From Psychroserpens sp. NJDZ02 (GTDB lineage Bacteria; Bacteroidota; Bacteroidia; Flavobacteriales; Flavobacteriaceae), in the NCBI RefSeq assembly GCF_004843725.1, contig NZ_CP039451.1, positions 3,478,001 to 3,542,000 of the forward strand: a DNA stretch of 64,000 nt, in the 5' to 3' direction. Below the pieces are notes generated by a model that saw nothing but the letters and a program-made list of their open reading frames with translations, did not search any database and was not told the DNA's origin. A program made the position numbers and the translations under genes. Positions within the stretch are counted from its first letter, which is position 1, and each line of letters starts with the position of its first letter. Of the stretch, positions 56,099 through 64,000 are shown one piece after another.

Positions 56099-57823
56099 TT
56101 ACTCTTTGATTTCTTTTCTAGGAATAGGACGTCTCGCTGGACTTGGGTATATGGGATTGACAGGAGATATAATCTCTTCTATGAGTTTTGTTTTTTTATC
56201 CATGCGATACTGTTTTTTAGTTAATGTTTTTAAATTAAAATACCCTGAAAGTTTGATACTAAAAAAAGCATCGTTCTCAATAATCTCTATAGGGTAATCT
56301 ATGTCTTCCGCAGTGCCAAGGTAATTTACTAATTGAGTTTCAACTAATTTGGTCATATTGGTATCTTCTGGGGTAGGGAAATAAAAATTGTCAGGTTTTT
56401 GATCTACTGTTTTCTCAACAAGATTGACCTTTAAATTATAATCTAGGGGAGCTCTGTTTTTGTGTCGCAATGGAATAAACTTAATGACTCTAGTTAATGT
56501 CACGTTGACTTCATTTTTACTAGCCTTAGACGTTATATGATAATCATCAAGCTTAATATTGGGAATAAATTGTTTTTCTTTCAAGATTGTCGAAGCCATA
56601 TTGATTAACGGGGTGTTATTTTCTGATTTAACATCAAATAAATAAGTCATTCTCTTGTAATGCTCTTGTAATGATAGGTCTTCACGATTATTCATTTGCA
56701 AAGTGTAAGATTGACTATTCCAAATAACCGTATTCGTGTTTTTATTTATAAAATATTTTTTTGTCGATTTCTCAGAGATGTTAGTCACAAAAAAATACGC
56801 ATCATTTTCTGAAACAGTATATTCTATGTTAGAATGGTAATCAAAAGGTGTTATATGCTCTATTGTATTAATGGCTTTGAGGTCTGATAATGTCCCTTCA
56901 TAAAAAGGGATTTCGGGCGTAGTAAAAGGTGCAACCTCTTTAGTAATTATATTAACAGCAAGATCAAAAGCGATGTCTTTATTTGTGTTATTAAACCTAA
57001 TATAGCGTCTGTATTTTACAATAAGATCTTTATAATTACCTAAAATTACAATTTCAAAAGCCTTAGGGTCTAATGTTATTTCAGGATGTTTTTCTTTTAG
57101 TATAGCAGTCGCTATTTTAATAATAGCAGCGTTTGTATCGGATAAGTGTTCTTCTTTTAAAATAGCATATAAATGGTCTTCATAATAATGTTTGAATGTT
57201 ATCTGGCTAAGGAAGTAAAATGGATTATTTCCTTTAAAAAAAAGACGTTCTCCTGTTTTTTTGTTTATCAGTGTTTTACTTAAGTATGGGTGCTCTTTGT
57301 TGGTTATAGTGCTTTTGTCGATTTGATAAAGGTTATCAAAACAAGATATTAAATAATACGCCGCATTTTCTGTAATAGTATACTCAATATCTGGTACATT
57401 AGTTTTAGGTAAGAAGCCTTTTGCTTTTAAGTCTTCAATTGTTTGTTTTGCTTTTTTAGAAGGCGTATAGAATGGTTTTTCTTCCGTGTCAAATCTAATC
57501 TCCTGTTTTTCTAAATCTACAGTTATATCATAGTTAAAAGCGTTTGTTGGGTAGGTAACGTAACGTATTATTCTTCTAAAAAGAACTTCTATGCTACCGT
57601 ATCTGTTATTCCATACTCTAATATCAAAGTCGGTAGGATGTAGGCTAATATCTGGTCTTTTTTCTTGTAGTAGGTCTTTAGCTAATTGAATTAGTTCATT
57701 TCTGTTTTTGGTTTTTAAAATATCATTAGTATCGTCCATAGTGTTTTGAGCATTAAGTAATAGCGTGTTTAAAAGTAGAATAAAGACCAGGTAGCACTTA
57801 ACCTGAAGTGTTTTATAAAGCAT
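56099..57823 (-). CDS. Exported protein with three tandem repeat domains
   Basis: About 574 residues from ATG 57821-57823, which yields a signal peptide (VFILLLNTLLLNAQ). Three homologous ~150-residue units can be aligned: LIQLAKDLLQEKRPDISLHP, IIKIATAILKEKHPEITLDP and LINMASTILKEKQF, each followed by strands (VLFRRIIRYV, VKYRRYIRFN, VTLTRVIKFI). Function unknown; domain triplication suggests a binding scaffold. Confidence 0.74.
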   Translation of the reverse strand: MLYKTLQVKCYLVFILLLNTLLLNAQNTMDDTNDILKTKNRNELIQLAKDLLQEKRPDISLHPTDFDIRVWNNRYGSIEVLFRRIIRYVTYPTNAFNYDITVDLEKQEIRFDTEEKPFYTPSKKAKQTIEDLKAKGFLPKTNVPDIEYTITENAAYYLISCFDNLYQIDKSTITNKEHPYLSKTLINKKTGERLFFKGNNPFYFLSQITFKHYYEDHLYAILKEEHLSDTNAAIIKIATAILKEKHPEITLDPKAFEIVILGNYKDLIVKYRRYIRFNNTNKDIAFDLAVNIITKEVAPFTTPEIPFYEGTLSDLKAINTIEHITPFDYHSNIEYTVSENDAYFFVTNISEKSTKKYFINKNTNTVIWNSQSYTLQMNNREDLSLQEHYKRMTYLFDVKSENNTPLINMASTILKEKQFIPNIKLDDYHITSKASKNEVNVTLTRVIKFIPLRHKNRAPLDYNLKVNLVEKTVDQKPDNFYFPTPEDTNMTKLVETQLVNYLGTAEDIDYPIEIIENDAFFSIKLSGYFNLKTLTKKQYRMDKKTKLIEEIISPVNPIYPSPARRPIPRKEIKE

Positions 57824-57930
57824 AGTTGGTTGTATAGACAATGGTATAATGAAGGGGTAGAAGCGTAGTTACAGAGTGTGTCAAAAATAGTTTTCTATTT
57901 GTTGATGTTATTACAGGCTGTTATGAAGCG

Positions 57931-58302
57931 CTATTTTTGTTCTTCTAACTCTAAGTATTTATCTTTTCCAATGGTTAAATAATATAAAGGATATAAAAAT
58001 ACTATTCCAGCAATTATTCCGAATATTAAGTTTTTAGTAAAAACAAGAAGTCCTGCTAATGCCATAAATATAGCTTTAACTAGACCTTCATTTTTAAAAC
58101 TACTTAGCGTCAGGATTACTATTTTATCATCAGTACTATTTATATTTATTTTTTGGCTACCACACCAGGCGGATTTTGCATAAATTTCATGCGGACCATT
58201 GTCTACTTCGTAATCTTTATGTTCTTTTTTTATTGTACCATAACCTTTGCCATCAATAAAAATTTTTGCTCCAGTTGCGCTTTCTATTTTAATTTTTCCC
58301 AT
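57931..58302 (-). CDS. Membrane protein with N-terminal PEGA-like domain
   Basis: 123 residues. The N-terminal ~65 residues look like a PEGA beta-sandwich (GAKIFIDGKGYGTIKKEH, VDNGPHEIYAKS). Two membrane helices follow (IFMALAGLLVFTKNLIFG, IIAGIVFLYPLYYL). No signal peptide. Unknown role. Confidence 0.7.
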   Translation of the reverse strand: MGKIKIESATGAKIFIDGKGYGTIKKEHKDYEVDNGPHEIYAKSAWCGSQKININSTDDKIVILTLSSFKNEGLVKAIFMALAGLLVFTKNLIFGIIAGIVFLYPLYYLTIGKDKYLELEEQK

Positions 58303-58742
58303 TTATTATTTTATTGTAAGTGTATATTAGATTTTAATTCAAGCCCGAAATTAATAGTTTTATTTTATGCAGTCAAGTTTTTAGTTACAGTAATAGTCTA
58401 TATTATTTTTTTATAACACGTTTAGTTATGTTTTGCGTGTTAGATTTTAAATTAACACGATAATTTTAGTCTACGAATGGAATAGTCCAAAATTATTGAG
58501 TCCGTTTTTCTTACAATAAATTTCTTTTAATACGGACTTCAGGGTATCTCGGATAAACCACAAGATTATTACTATTTGTAAAACAGTAAGTTGGCTAAAT
58601 GGTTGATGATTATTGAATAAAAAAACGACCTATTTGGTCGCTTTTGTATATGCTTAACTAAATTATTTTAGTATTTATGTTTACTGCAATAAGCACGTCA
58701 TGACATTATAAAAAAAAGTTAATTGTGCATTTATAAGGGGGT
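58303..58742. other. Intergenic region containing one terminator
   Basis: No gene seen apart from the hairpin at 58618-58647. It separates the PEGA-like gene from the lipoprotein gene at 58743. Confidence 0.5.
58618..58647. terminator. Rho-independent terminator
   Basis: AAAAAACGACC-TATTT-GGTCGCTTTTG: a GCGACC-like stem with U-runs on both sides, similar to the one at 1146. Nearest gene end is the minus gene at 58743, about 95 bp away. Confidence 0.7.
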
Positions 58743-59306
58743 TTACTTTATTTTAAAACTGTTTTCGATGGTATTAAAACCATCACTGTTTTCTTTTATA
58801 TCTTCAAGTGCTTCCTGTTTAAGTATGACTACAGAATTACTCGTATTGCTAAAGGCGTATATCATGCCTTCTTGTTTAATACCTATTGTACTAAAGTCAA
58901 AATGTAAAGCTCGAGAGGTAATAGTATTAAATTGGCTATCTTTTATGGTGTCAAAATTTAAGTTTTGAATAAGAGAATTATTTTGTAGTTCCTCAATATT
59001 CATCATGATAGAGTCATCTAAATCAATTAGATCTTCAAATGAAATGATGGTCATAATACCACTAGAATTTAATCCTTCTTTTTCAATTGCTAAATAATGA
59101 ATACCTTTCTCTATGGTTTCACTATCTGTAATCGTCCAATCTTTAGGGTAGTTGAAAGCGAGTACATTATTTTCGAATTTAGTTTTAGAAGTTTCAGAAC
59201 TCTTAGTTTCAGTACTCTTAGTGTTTTCTGAATAGTTTTCCTTGTTTTTACAGCCTGTTATTATTAAAAAGAATAAAATAACAGACATTAGGACTTGTTT
59301 TTTCAT
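58743..59306 (-). CDS. Lipoprotein of unknown function (PsbP/DUF-like)
   Basis: 187 residues from ATG 59304-59306 (MKKQVLMSVILFFLIITGC, lipobox ITGC); the ATG nine codons upstream was rejected because it weakens the signal. Ser/Thr/Glu-rich linker, then FENNVLAFNYPKDWTITDSE, the opening of a PsbP-like fold found in many small bacterial lipoproteins. Unknown role. Confidence 0.72.
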   Translation of the reverse strand: MKKQVLMSVILFFLIITGCKNKENYSENTKSTETKSSETSKTKFENNVLAFNYPKDWTITDSETIEKGIHYLAIEKEGLNSSGIMTIISFEDLIDLDDSIMMNIEELQNNSLIQNLNFDTIKDSQFNTITSRALHFDFSTIGIKQEGMIYAFSNTSNSVVILKQEALEDIKENSDGFNTIENSFKIK

Positions 59307-59409
59307 GAAATTGGTTTGAAATGTGCTTAGCATTAAGTTTAATTGGCTAATGTAATAAATTGAAACGGAATAGGAACGCTACGTCAGTTAATCCTTAAAT
59401 CGATTTAGT

Positions 59410-59613
59410 TTACCTGTTGTACTTAGGACTTTGGATATTATTTTTTAATAATTTTAGGTTATTTATAATAGCATTTTCTTCAATAGTTAAAATATAAAAA
59501 CCATTAGTAAGACTAGATACATCTAAGGATTCATGTTTGTATTTGAATTGAACCTGCAGGGAAGCACTTAATATATCTGATATCGATGAATTATTCCTGT
59601 CAAAATTTACCAA
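59410..59613 (-). pseudogene. Fragment of a T9SS-exported protein (C-terminal sorting signal only)
   Basis: About 60 residues ending ESLDVSSLTNGFYILTIEEN and KLLKNN: the end of a type IX secretion C-terminal domain. The rest of the gene is missing; an IS1182 remnant begins at once upstream (59622). The insertion and a deletion removed the body. Confidence 0.72.
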
Positions 59614-59621
59614 AGTACCCT

Positions 59622-59860
59622 ATCCGCAACAGCCTATAATCTGAAAAAGTATTTAAAATATAAGAAAAGCCTGCGAGAAAGTTTTATGGGACTACTTGCT
59701 TTTATTTGAAGCAAAAAAAAACATCTAATAAACGTTAGAATGCTATGTTTTAAGCCACTTGCATTTTATATAAAAAAAGGCGTATCAAAATTGAAAACAG
59801 CTTGAAATCAAAGATTTTAAGCTGTTTTTGTACTTTTTTAAGGAGGTGTGCAACGGTTAC
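59622..59860 (+). mobile_element. IS1182-family 3' remnant at the edge of the second cassette cluster
   Basis: CTATCCGCAACAGCCTATAA through the hairpin (AAAACAGCTTGAAATC form) to GTGTGCAACGGTTAC, next to CGTTGTTTTCGC. Several point changes make it the most diverged copy. Confidence 0.82.
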
Positions 59861-59879
59861 CGTTGTTTTCGCTAGTTTT

Positions 59880-60740
59880 TTATTTTTTATAATATACTAT
59901 TTTTCTTCTTGTTGTGTCGATAATTACTCCTTCTTTAAGTTTCTTGAGAAGTATCCAATTTTTATTTTTATCGAATTTATATTCGTAATTATATATAGTG
60001 ATTTCTTTATTTCGAGTTTCGTATTTACTGTATTTAGTTTTATTATTTAGGTTGTCATATGTAGAAATATATTTATGTAATGTGTCTTTTTGATGATTTC
60101 CATAAACAATTAATTCTTTTTCAAGTCCTTTACTATTATAGCTATGCTCTGCAGATAATGAATCATTATGATTATATGATTTTGATTCAATAAGATTTTT
60201 TTTATAATCAAATTTTTCAATCCAAGAATACATTAAAGTTCCATCTGAATGATATCTATAAGTCGTTTGCATGTTTAATTTTTTATTATAAATTACAGTA
60301 TCTTTAGTGTATATATCTTTATATGGATTATAAGGTCTATTTTCTTCTACATTATACAAAGTCTCATAATCTATTTCATTTATCAACTTACCTTGTTTAT
60401 TGTATTTTTCTACGATTCTGCCTCTTAGATATTTACTATCATTATCATAGTACTCAAGGTGTTCAATCATTTTTATACTATTATTTTTGTAATACTTGTA
60501 TTTTTTTTTAAACCTTCTAGATTCTACCCATTCAGCATTTTTACAATCAAAATATATCGTTTCTATTAAATTCCCTTTTTCATCATAGTTACTTATAGAT
60601 GAGTAATTAGTTGGATTTTCATTTGAATAATACAGAACACTTCTTACTTTTCCTTTAAGATTTTCTTTTGTTAAATCACTTTTGATAGTTATTTTAGAAA
60701 CTGTTAAGATTATTAAAGCTATTACTATTATTATTCGCAT
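59880..60740 (-). CDS. Cassette gene: exported YD-repeat-like protein (paralogue of 32222-33154)
   Basis: 286 residues with an N-terminal hydrophobic segment (IIIVIALIILTVS). LKGKVRSVLYYSNENPTNYS parallels FKGKVKSVKEVFF of the other copy. Short repeats follow: YDEKGNLIETIYFD, YNKQGKLINEIDYE, FDYKKNLIESKSYN, YKFDKNKNWILLKKL; the ending RRKIVYYKK also matches. Function unknown. Cassette ends match with a small insertion (GTTGTTTTCGC / GCGACAAC). Confidence 0.74.
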   Translation of the reverse strand: MRIIIVIALIILTVSKITIKSDLTKENLKGKVRSVLYYSNENPTNYSSISNYDEKGNLIETIYFDCKNAEWVESRRFKKKYKYYKNNSIKMIEHLEYYDNDSKYLRGRIVEKYNKQGKLINEIDYETLYNVEENRPYNPYKDIYTKDTVIYNKKLNMQTTYRYHSDGTLMYSWIEKFDYKKNLIESKSYNHNDSLSAEHSYNSKGLEKELIVYGNHQKDTLHKYISTYDNLNNKTKYSKYETRNKEITIYNYEYKFDKNKNWILLKKLKEGVIIDTTRRKIVYYKK

Positions 60741-60790
60741 AACATTTTTTAATTAAGTCTCTTGCTATATGATAGCTGGGTTTAAATTAG

Positions 60791-60978
60791 CGACAACGTC
60801 TCTGTATATGGCTTATAGTGTGCGAATTAAATAATTAGTTTCGAATGAAGTACGAGCCGAATTTTTAAATTTTTCTTATTATCTTTTTTCTCAATAAGCC
60901 AAATTCAAAAAATTGGCGGACTCGCAAATATGCCTTAACTTCGATTAATCAACTACATAGCTATATACTATGTTGTAG
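60791..60978 (-). repeat. Intact attC recombination site (long type)
   Basis: R' CGACAAC to R'' GTTGTAG, interior arms GAGCCGAATTTTTAAATTT and AATTGGCGGACTC-like strand, outer TCTGTATATGG / CTATATACTATG. Uninterrupted. Confidence 0.8.
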
Positions 60979-61003
60979 CACGTTTTTATTCTCAGATTTT
61001 AAA

Positions 61004-61381
61004 TTAATGAGCGTTAAATACAAATCCTCTTTTAGCCGAGTCAATTACAGCAAAAACAATAATTGAAATTCCATAAAAAACAATAAGTGATAGTGTAAAT
61101 TGAATTGAAAAAAACATTGAATTCTTAATTTTATATTCTGAAATTACAGTTTCTCCAGATAGTAATAGGAAAGTAGGTTTTCCAGTCCATTTTTTCCACC
61201 AATCTTTTACTGTGTATTTTATTTCGTAATCAAGATTTCCTATTTTAATATTATGATTTGTCCCAAACAATGTTCTTTTCTTACTTACTAATAATTCGTT
61301 AACAAATACACGTTCATTTCCGAAAAAATTTCTTTCAATTTTCACAATATCTGATTCAATTTTAAATTCGATGAGTTTCAT
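61004..61381 (-). CDS. Cassette gene: small membrane protein of unknown function
   Basis: 125 residues from ATG 61379-61381 (MKLIEFKIESDIVKIERNFF); an ATG seven codons earlier is also possible. A soluble beta domain (VFVNELLVSKKRTLFGTNHN, YEIKYTVKDWWKKWTGKPTF) precedes one long hydrophobic segment (FFSIQFTLSLIVFYGISIIV). Ends match (GTTGTAGCAC / TGTGCTACAAC). Confidence 0.68.
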   Translation of the reverse strand: MKLIEFKIESDIVKIERNFFGNERVFVNELLVSKKRTLFGTNHNIKIGNLDYEIKYTVKDWWKKWTGKPTFLLLSGETVISEYKIKNSMFFSIQFTLSLIVFYGISIIVFAVIDSAKRGFVFNAH

Positions 61382-61468
61382 ATTTAGTTTTTTTTGATTC
61401 ACCTATTTGACGAATAAAAAAATGTTTTGTTACAAATTATTTTATGGCTTCGAGTTTTTTTCAAATGT

Positions 61469-61672
61469 GCTACAACGGTCGTGTATATGAAAAGTAGCGC
61501 TGAAAATAAGCATTATCTATTCGGTTAAACACAAGCCGAATTTTTAAATTTTAATAATTATTTTATTTTTAGGAATTTGTCAAATTTTAAAACTTGGCGA
61601 CTTCCTAAAAATGTCCGAACCTTTGTGTTAGCAACGACTCGCTATATTTTTTATATACGTCTTAAGTTTACA
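61469..61672 (-). repeat. attC recombination site, R'' end lost
   Basis: R' GCTACAAC, interior arms AAGCCGAATTTTTAAATT / AAAACTTGGCGACTTCC, outer TTTTTATATACG. Instead of GTT-core it runs into TCTTAAGTTTAC, so the R'' and the next cassette start are deleted. Confidence 0.7.
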
Positions 61673-61689
61673 ATTCATTAAATTTATAC

Positions 61690-62110
61690 ATAAATAAGAA
61701 AGCACAAAAGAGACGCATAAAGATTTATTTACACGTATAAAAACAATACCAGAAATAGGTAGAAAAACAGTTATTATGCTTATCGTTTTAACAGGCGGAT
61801 TTGAACGTTTTCTAGCGCTAGCGAATTATGCAGTTATGCCAGATTAACTTCTGTGATTAGGCAAAGTGGTAGTAGTGTAAAAGGGCGACCACGAATTAGT
61901 GAAATGGGTAATCAAAAACTTAGAAATTTATTGTTTATGTGCAGTTTTAGCGCTTGCAAATACAACAAAGCATGCAAGGCGCAGCCAAAGGGAAAAAGCA
62001 AAAAACTAGCCTTAATAGCGGTTGTAATAAGTTATTAAAACAAGCCTTTGCTATTGCTAAATCAGGGTTAATATTTGATAAAGAATATAAAAGTACGTTA
62101 GTGAAAAATT
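61690..62110 (+). mobile_element. IS110-family transposase remnant
   Basis: Disrupted coding fragments of an IS110-type transposase C-terminal (Transposase_20) domain: IPEIGRKTVIMLIVLTGGFE, then after a stop and shift SVKGRPRISEMGNQKLRNLL and FMCSFSACKYNKACK, then KQAFAIAKSGLIFDKEY ending TLVKN. No 5' catalytic domain and no complete ends are visible. Group (IS110 or IS1111) cannot be told. Confidence 0.75.
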
Positions 62111-62175
62111 AATGAAATTTTACTTGTTTTTTAACACAGTACTTTGTTGGCAACTGGCTTCGTACGATAAGTTTG

Positions 62176-62859
62176 TTATTTAGATAACCTATTCTGAATA
62201 TTTGAAGGATTGTTTTCTAACTTATCTCTTAAATATTGTTGATAAGTATAATCAGGGTCTTTTCTTTTGTTACGCTGAAATGTAAAATCTTCCCAATAAC
62301 TAAATCCAGGAAGTGCCGGGTACGTTTCTAATATTGGCAATACATTTAATGTTGCGTGAATGCCATAGTGCTGTTTTGAATAAGTTAAATGATATAGAGT
62401 GTTTTCTTTAATATTTTCCCATATAAATCCATCAGGGATATTTTTAGTTTTATCTTTCTCACTCTTGAATCCCGTATAGTTTGCACTTCCCAATTTTTCT
62501 TTGAGGGTTTTTAGTAATTCTTTACTTTGTTCAGTATCTGAGATTTCTAGTTGGTATCTTGATATAATGCTATCTTTAATATTAAAATATAAAGCAGCTT
62601 TGTTTTCATAGTTGGCTTTTGGATTTTCTCCAGAAAAATTTATTTGATTATAAATCAAAATTTTATCTGAACCTGTAGATGTATATTTGTAATTGCCTTC
62701 AGCAACTCCAATATCGTATGTTACCATTTTAACATCTTTTGGAATTATGTCCGAAATTTTATCTTGATTCAGGATGATTTTGGCTAAATCAAAGTCAGAT
62801 TGTGATTTACAACTTTGTAATACAATGCACGCTATTAATATTCCTAATATTTGTTTCAT
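62176..62859 (-). CDS. Cassette-type gene: lipoprotein of unknown function
   Basis: 227 residues from ATG 62857-62859 (MKQILGILIACIVLQSC, lipobox LQSC). The mature part has LYFNIKDSIISRYQLEISD and a C-terminal YPALPGFSYWEDFTFQ segment. No family. Upstream half site GTAACAAC and downstream GTTGGCAACTGG do not complement each other well, so this cassette is decayed or rearranged. Confidence 0.68.
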   Translation of the reverse strand: MKQILGILIACIVLQSCKSQSDFDLAKIILNQDKISDIIPKDVKMVTYDIGVAEGNYKYTSTGSDKILIYNQINFSGENPKANYENKAALYFNIKDSIISRYQLEISDTEQSKELLKTLKEKLGSANYTGFKSEKDKTKNIPDGFIWENIKENTLYHLTYSKQHYGIHATLNVLPILETYPALPGFSYWEDFTFQRNKRKDPDYTYQQYLRDKLENNPSNIQNRLSK

Positions 62860-62905
62860 TTTCTTAATTTTATAATTAATCATTCTCTTTTTAGCTTGTT
62901 GTTAC

Positions 62906-63087
62906 GCGTTATATAGCAACTAAAGTAGTGAATATCCCCTAAAAATTGCGGGATATCCGCACTTTTTGTTCTTGAGTTGTATTGCTAGTAGTAATAGAGG
63001 AGAAAGGACCAACATAGTTGCTTACGTACGTTGGTGTGAGAGGCGCACGCGCACTCTTGCTATTTTAGTCGGAGCCGTCTACTTGAT
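62906..63087 (+). repeat. L element 9 with a large internal deletion, fused to an intron tail
   Basis: Only ~75 bp of the left part (GTTATATAGCAACTAAAGTA to TTTTTGTTC) remain, joined to the enlarged domain V region. Ends CCGTCTACTTGAT at core TGGCCCTACG. Confidence 0.78.
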
Positions 63088-63362
63088 TGGCCCTACGTTT
63101 AATATTCATAAAATATAAACTTAAACAACGCATTTGAAACACTTTACTTAACCATGATTCTTTTGAACTGTTTAAGTTATGAAAAATCAGAAATTTTTAT
63201 AGTGCTTCCAGAAAGAAGAAAAGCCAAATCTAACACTGAACCGTCATGGGATCATTGATGATGTTAGGGCGTTTTTTATTTTATCTTCAAAACAATTGTA
63301 TATTAACTTGAAGATCTGACCAAATATTGATTTTTATCTACATTCAGATTAGCGAGGCTAAT

Positions 63363-64000
63363 CTAAATGTTTTGCTGTTTTTGTAACCAATCAGCAAAAC
63401 TTCCAAACAACCTGTTTACGATTTCAAGTGAGAAACTAGGTGACATAGGGCTATCTTTCGTGTTGTACTCATTATCAATTAACCCGTAGACTAAAAATCT
63501 AATATATGCTTCGATAACTCCTGTGTCATAATGTCCAATAAAATCTTTTGCTCCCGGTTTTTGATATTCTACAGGTAGTAAACTTAAAACGGCACATGAA
63601 ATACCTCTGGATAATTTAGCATGATCACCATTTTGTTCTCCAAAAAAACTTTTAAACAGTTCTTCTTCTTTCTTAGTTTCTAATCCCCAACTCCATTCTA
63701 TTAATGAATTCCCCCATGCGGATATGGTTACTATATCTTTATCCGATAATTATTTTCCTTTATACTCATTAAGTTTTTCAAGAACAATAGATACAACAGT
63801 GTAGTCTTCGATGTTATATCTTGAAAAGTAATTAATTGTCTGATATACAGCTTCAAATTTATTGGCGTCGCTTAGTCTCTCTAGAGCCTTTGCGTAATTA
63901 TTTAATGCTACGCATCTAAGTTCGTACTCTTCTTCGTAATCATCCTGTTTCTCAATCTCCTTCTCAATTTCTATTAATGATTTTTGATTAGAACCTTCCT
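63363..64000 (-). pseudogene. Unknown cytoplasmic protein gene with an in-frame TAA; 5' end outside window
   Basis: One frame runs from the right edge to TAG at 63363 and is interrupted only by TAA at 63750-63752. Before it: an acidic helical region (SLIEIEKEIEKQDDYEEEYE, ALERLSDANKFEAVYQTINY) ending YKGK; after it: WGNSLIEWSWGLETKKEEEL, VLSLLPVEYQKPGAKDFIGH and a C-terminus FADWLQKQQNI. Reading is continuous, suggesting a single nonsense mutation. A perfect 8-bp hairpin (AGATTAGC-GAG-GCTAATCT, 63346-63364) overlaps the end. No family recognised. Confidence 0.62.

Noticed and set aside
61853..62038. Stand-alone small gene
   Set aside because: It is one frame of the broken IS110-family transposase remnant.
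63152..63256. 34-residue plus-strand reading frame followed by a hairpin and T-run (CTAACA...TGTTAG)
   Set aside because: Too short and without homology that I can recognise; the hairpin may be a relic terminator.
46286..63362. Integron integrase inside the window
   Set aside because: No tyrosine recombinase reading frame with R..HxxR..Y boxes was found on either strand.

Overview
The window is AT-rich DNA of a flavobacterium (Bacteroidota, probably a marine Flavobacteriaceae). The signs are type IX secretion C-terminal sorting domains, YARHG domains, many Bacteroidota-type lipoproteins, no obvious Shine-Dalgarno sequences, and the gcvT / glsA / epimerase / S41 protease / yebC neighbourhood. 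No tRNA, rRNA or CRISPR was seen.

Layout. (1) 1-12.0 kb is ordinary chromosome: a partial nth, bcp, yebC, and a tight minus-strand operon gcvT-glsA-epimerase-pterin dehydratase-S41 protease, then a YARHG protein, yeiH with its LysR regulator, an NmrA-like protein and a small membrane protein. (2) 12.0-46.3 kb is a large integron gene-cassette array without an integrase (a CALIN). About 20 cassettes are nearly all read on the minus strand, one or two genes each. Each cassette begins with a TTRRRY-type core and ends with the complementary RYYYAAC core of its own attC. In most cassettes the complementarity runs past the core (for example GTTGGCTACA at one end and TTGTAGCCAAC at the other). (3) 46.3-59.6 kb is non-cassette chromosome: a ModF-like ABC ATPase, secreted and lipoproteins, a DUF4874/DUF4832 protein with a T9SS tail, and a YiiX-like hydrolase. 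(4) 59.6-63.1 kb is a second, smaller and decayed cassette cluster, followed by a broken gene that runs off the window.

The array is heavily colonised by elements that use the attC sites as targets. Six group IIC introns sit in the plus orientation, opposite to the genes, at exactly the same attC position (after CGGTGT or a close variant). Only one (39.05-40.90 kb) keeps its reverse transcriptase; the other five are ORF-less. Three of the ORF-less copies carry an enlarged domain V. An IS1182-family element has entered the same hexamer: one full-length, dead copy with a 6-bp duplication, plus seven end fragments that each leave a strong hairpin terminator. A further unrecognised element (called the L element here), nine copies, always starts at the R' core of an attC; it is fused to an intron tail in seven copies and to an IS1182 tail in two.

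Cassette cargo is mostly small secreted proteins or lipoproteins of unknown function, plus several likely defence or conflict genes: an AbaSI-like modification-dependent endonuclease, a HEPN (R-x4-H) protein, a Sir2-family enzyme, two zincin metalloproteases with overlapping partner genes, a serine beta-lactamase-like hydrolase, a retropepsin-like/PDZ protein and an esterase. Several genes are broken by in-frame stops, a homopolymer slip or loss of the 5' end at an attC.
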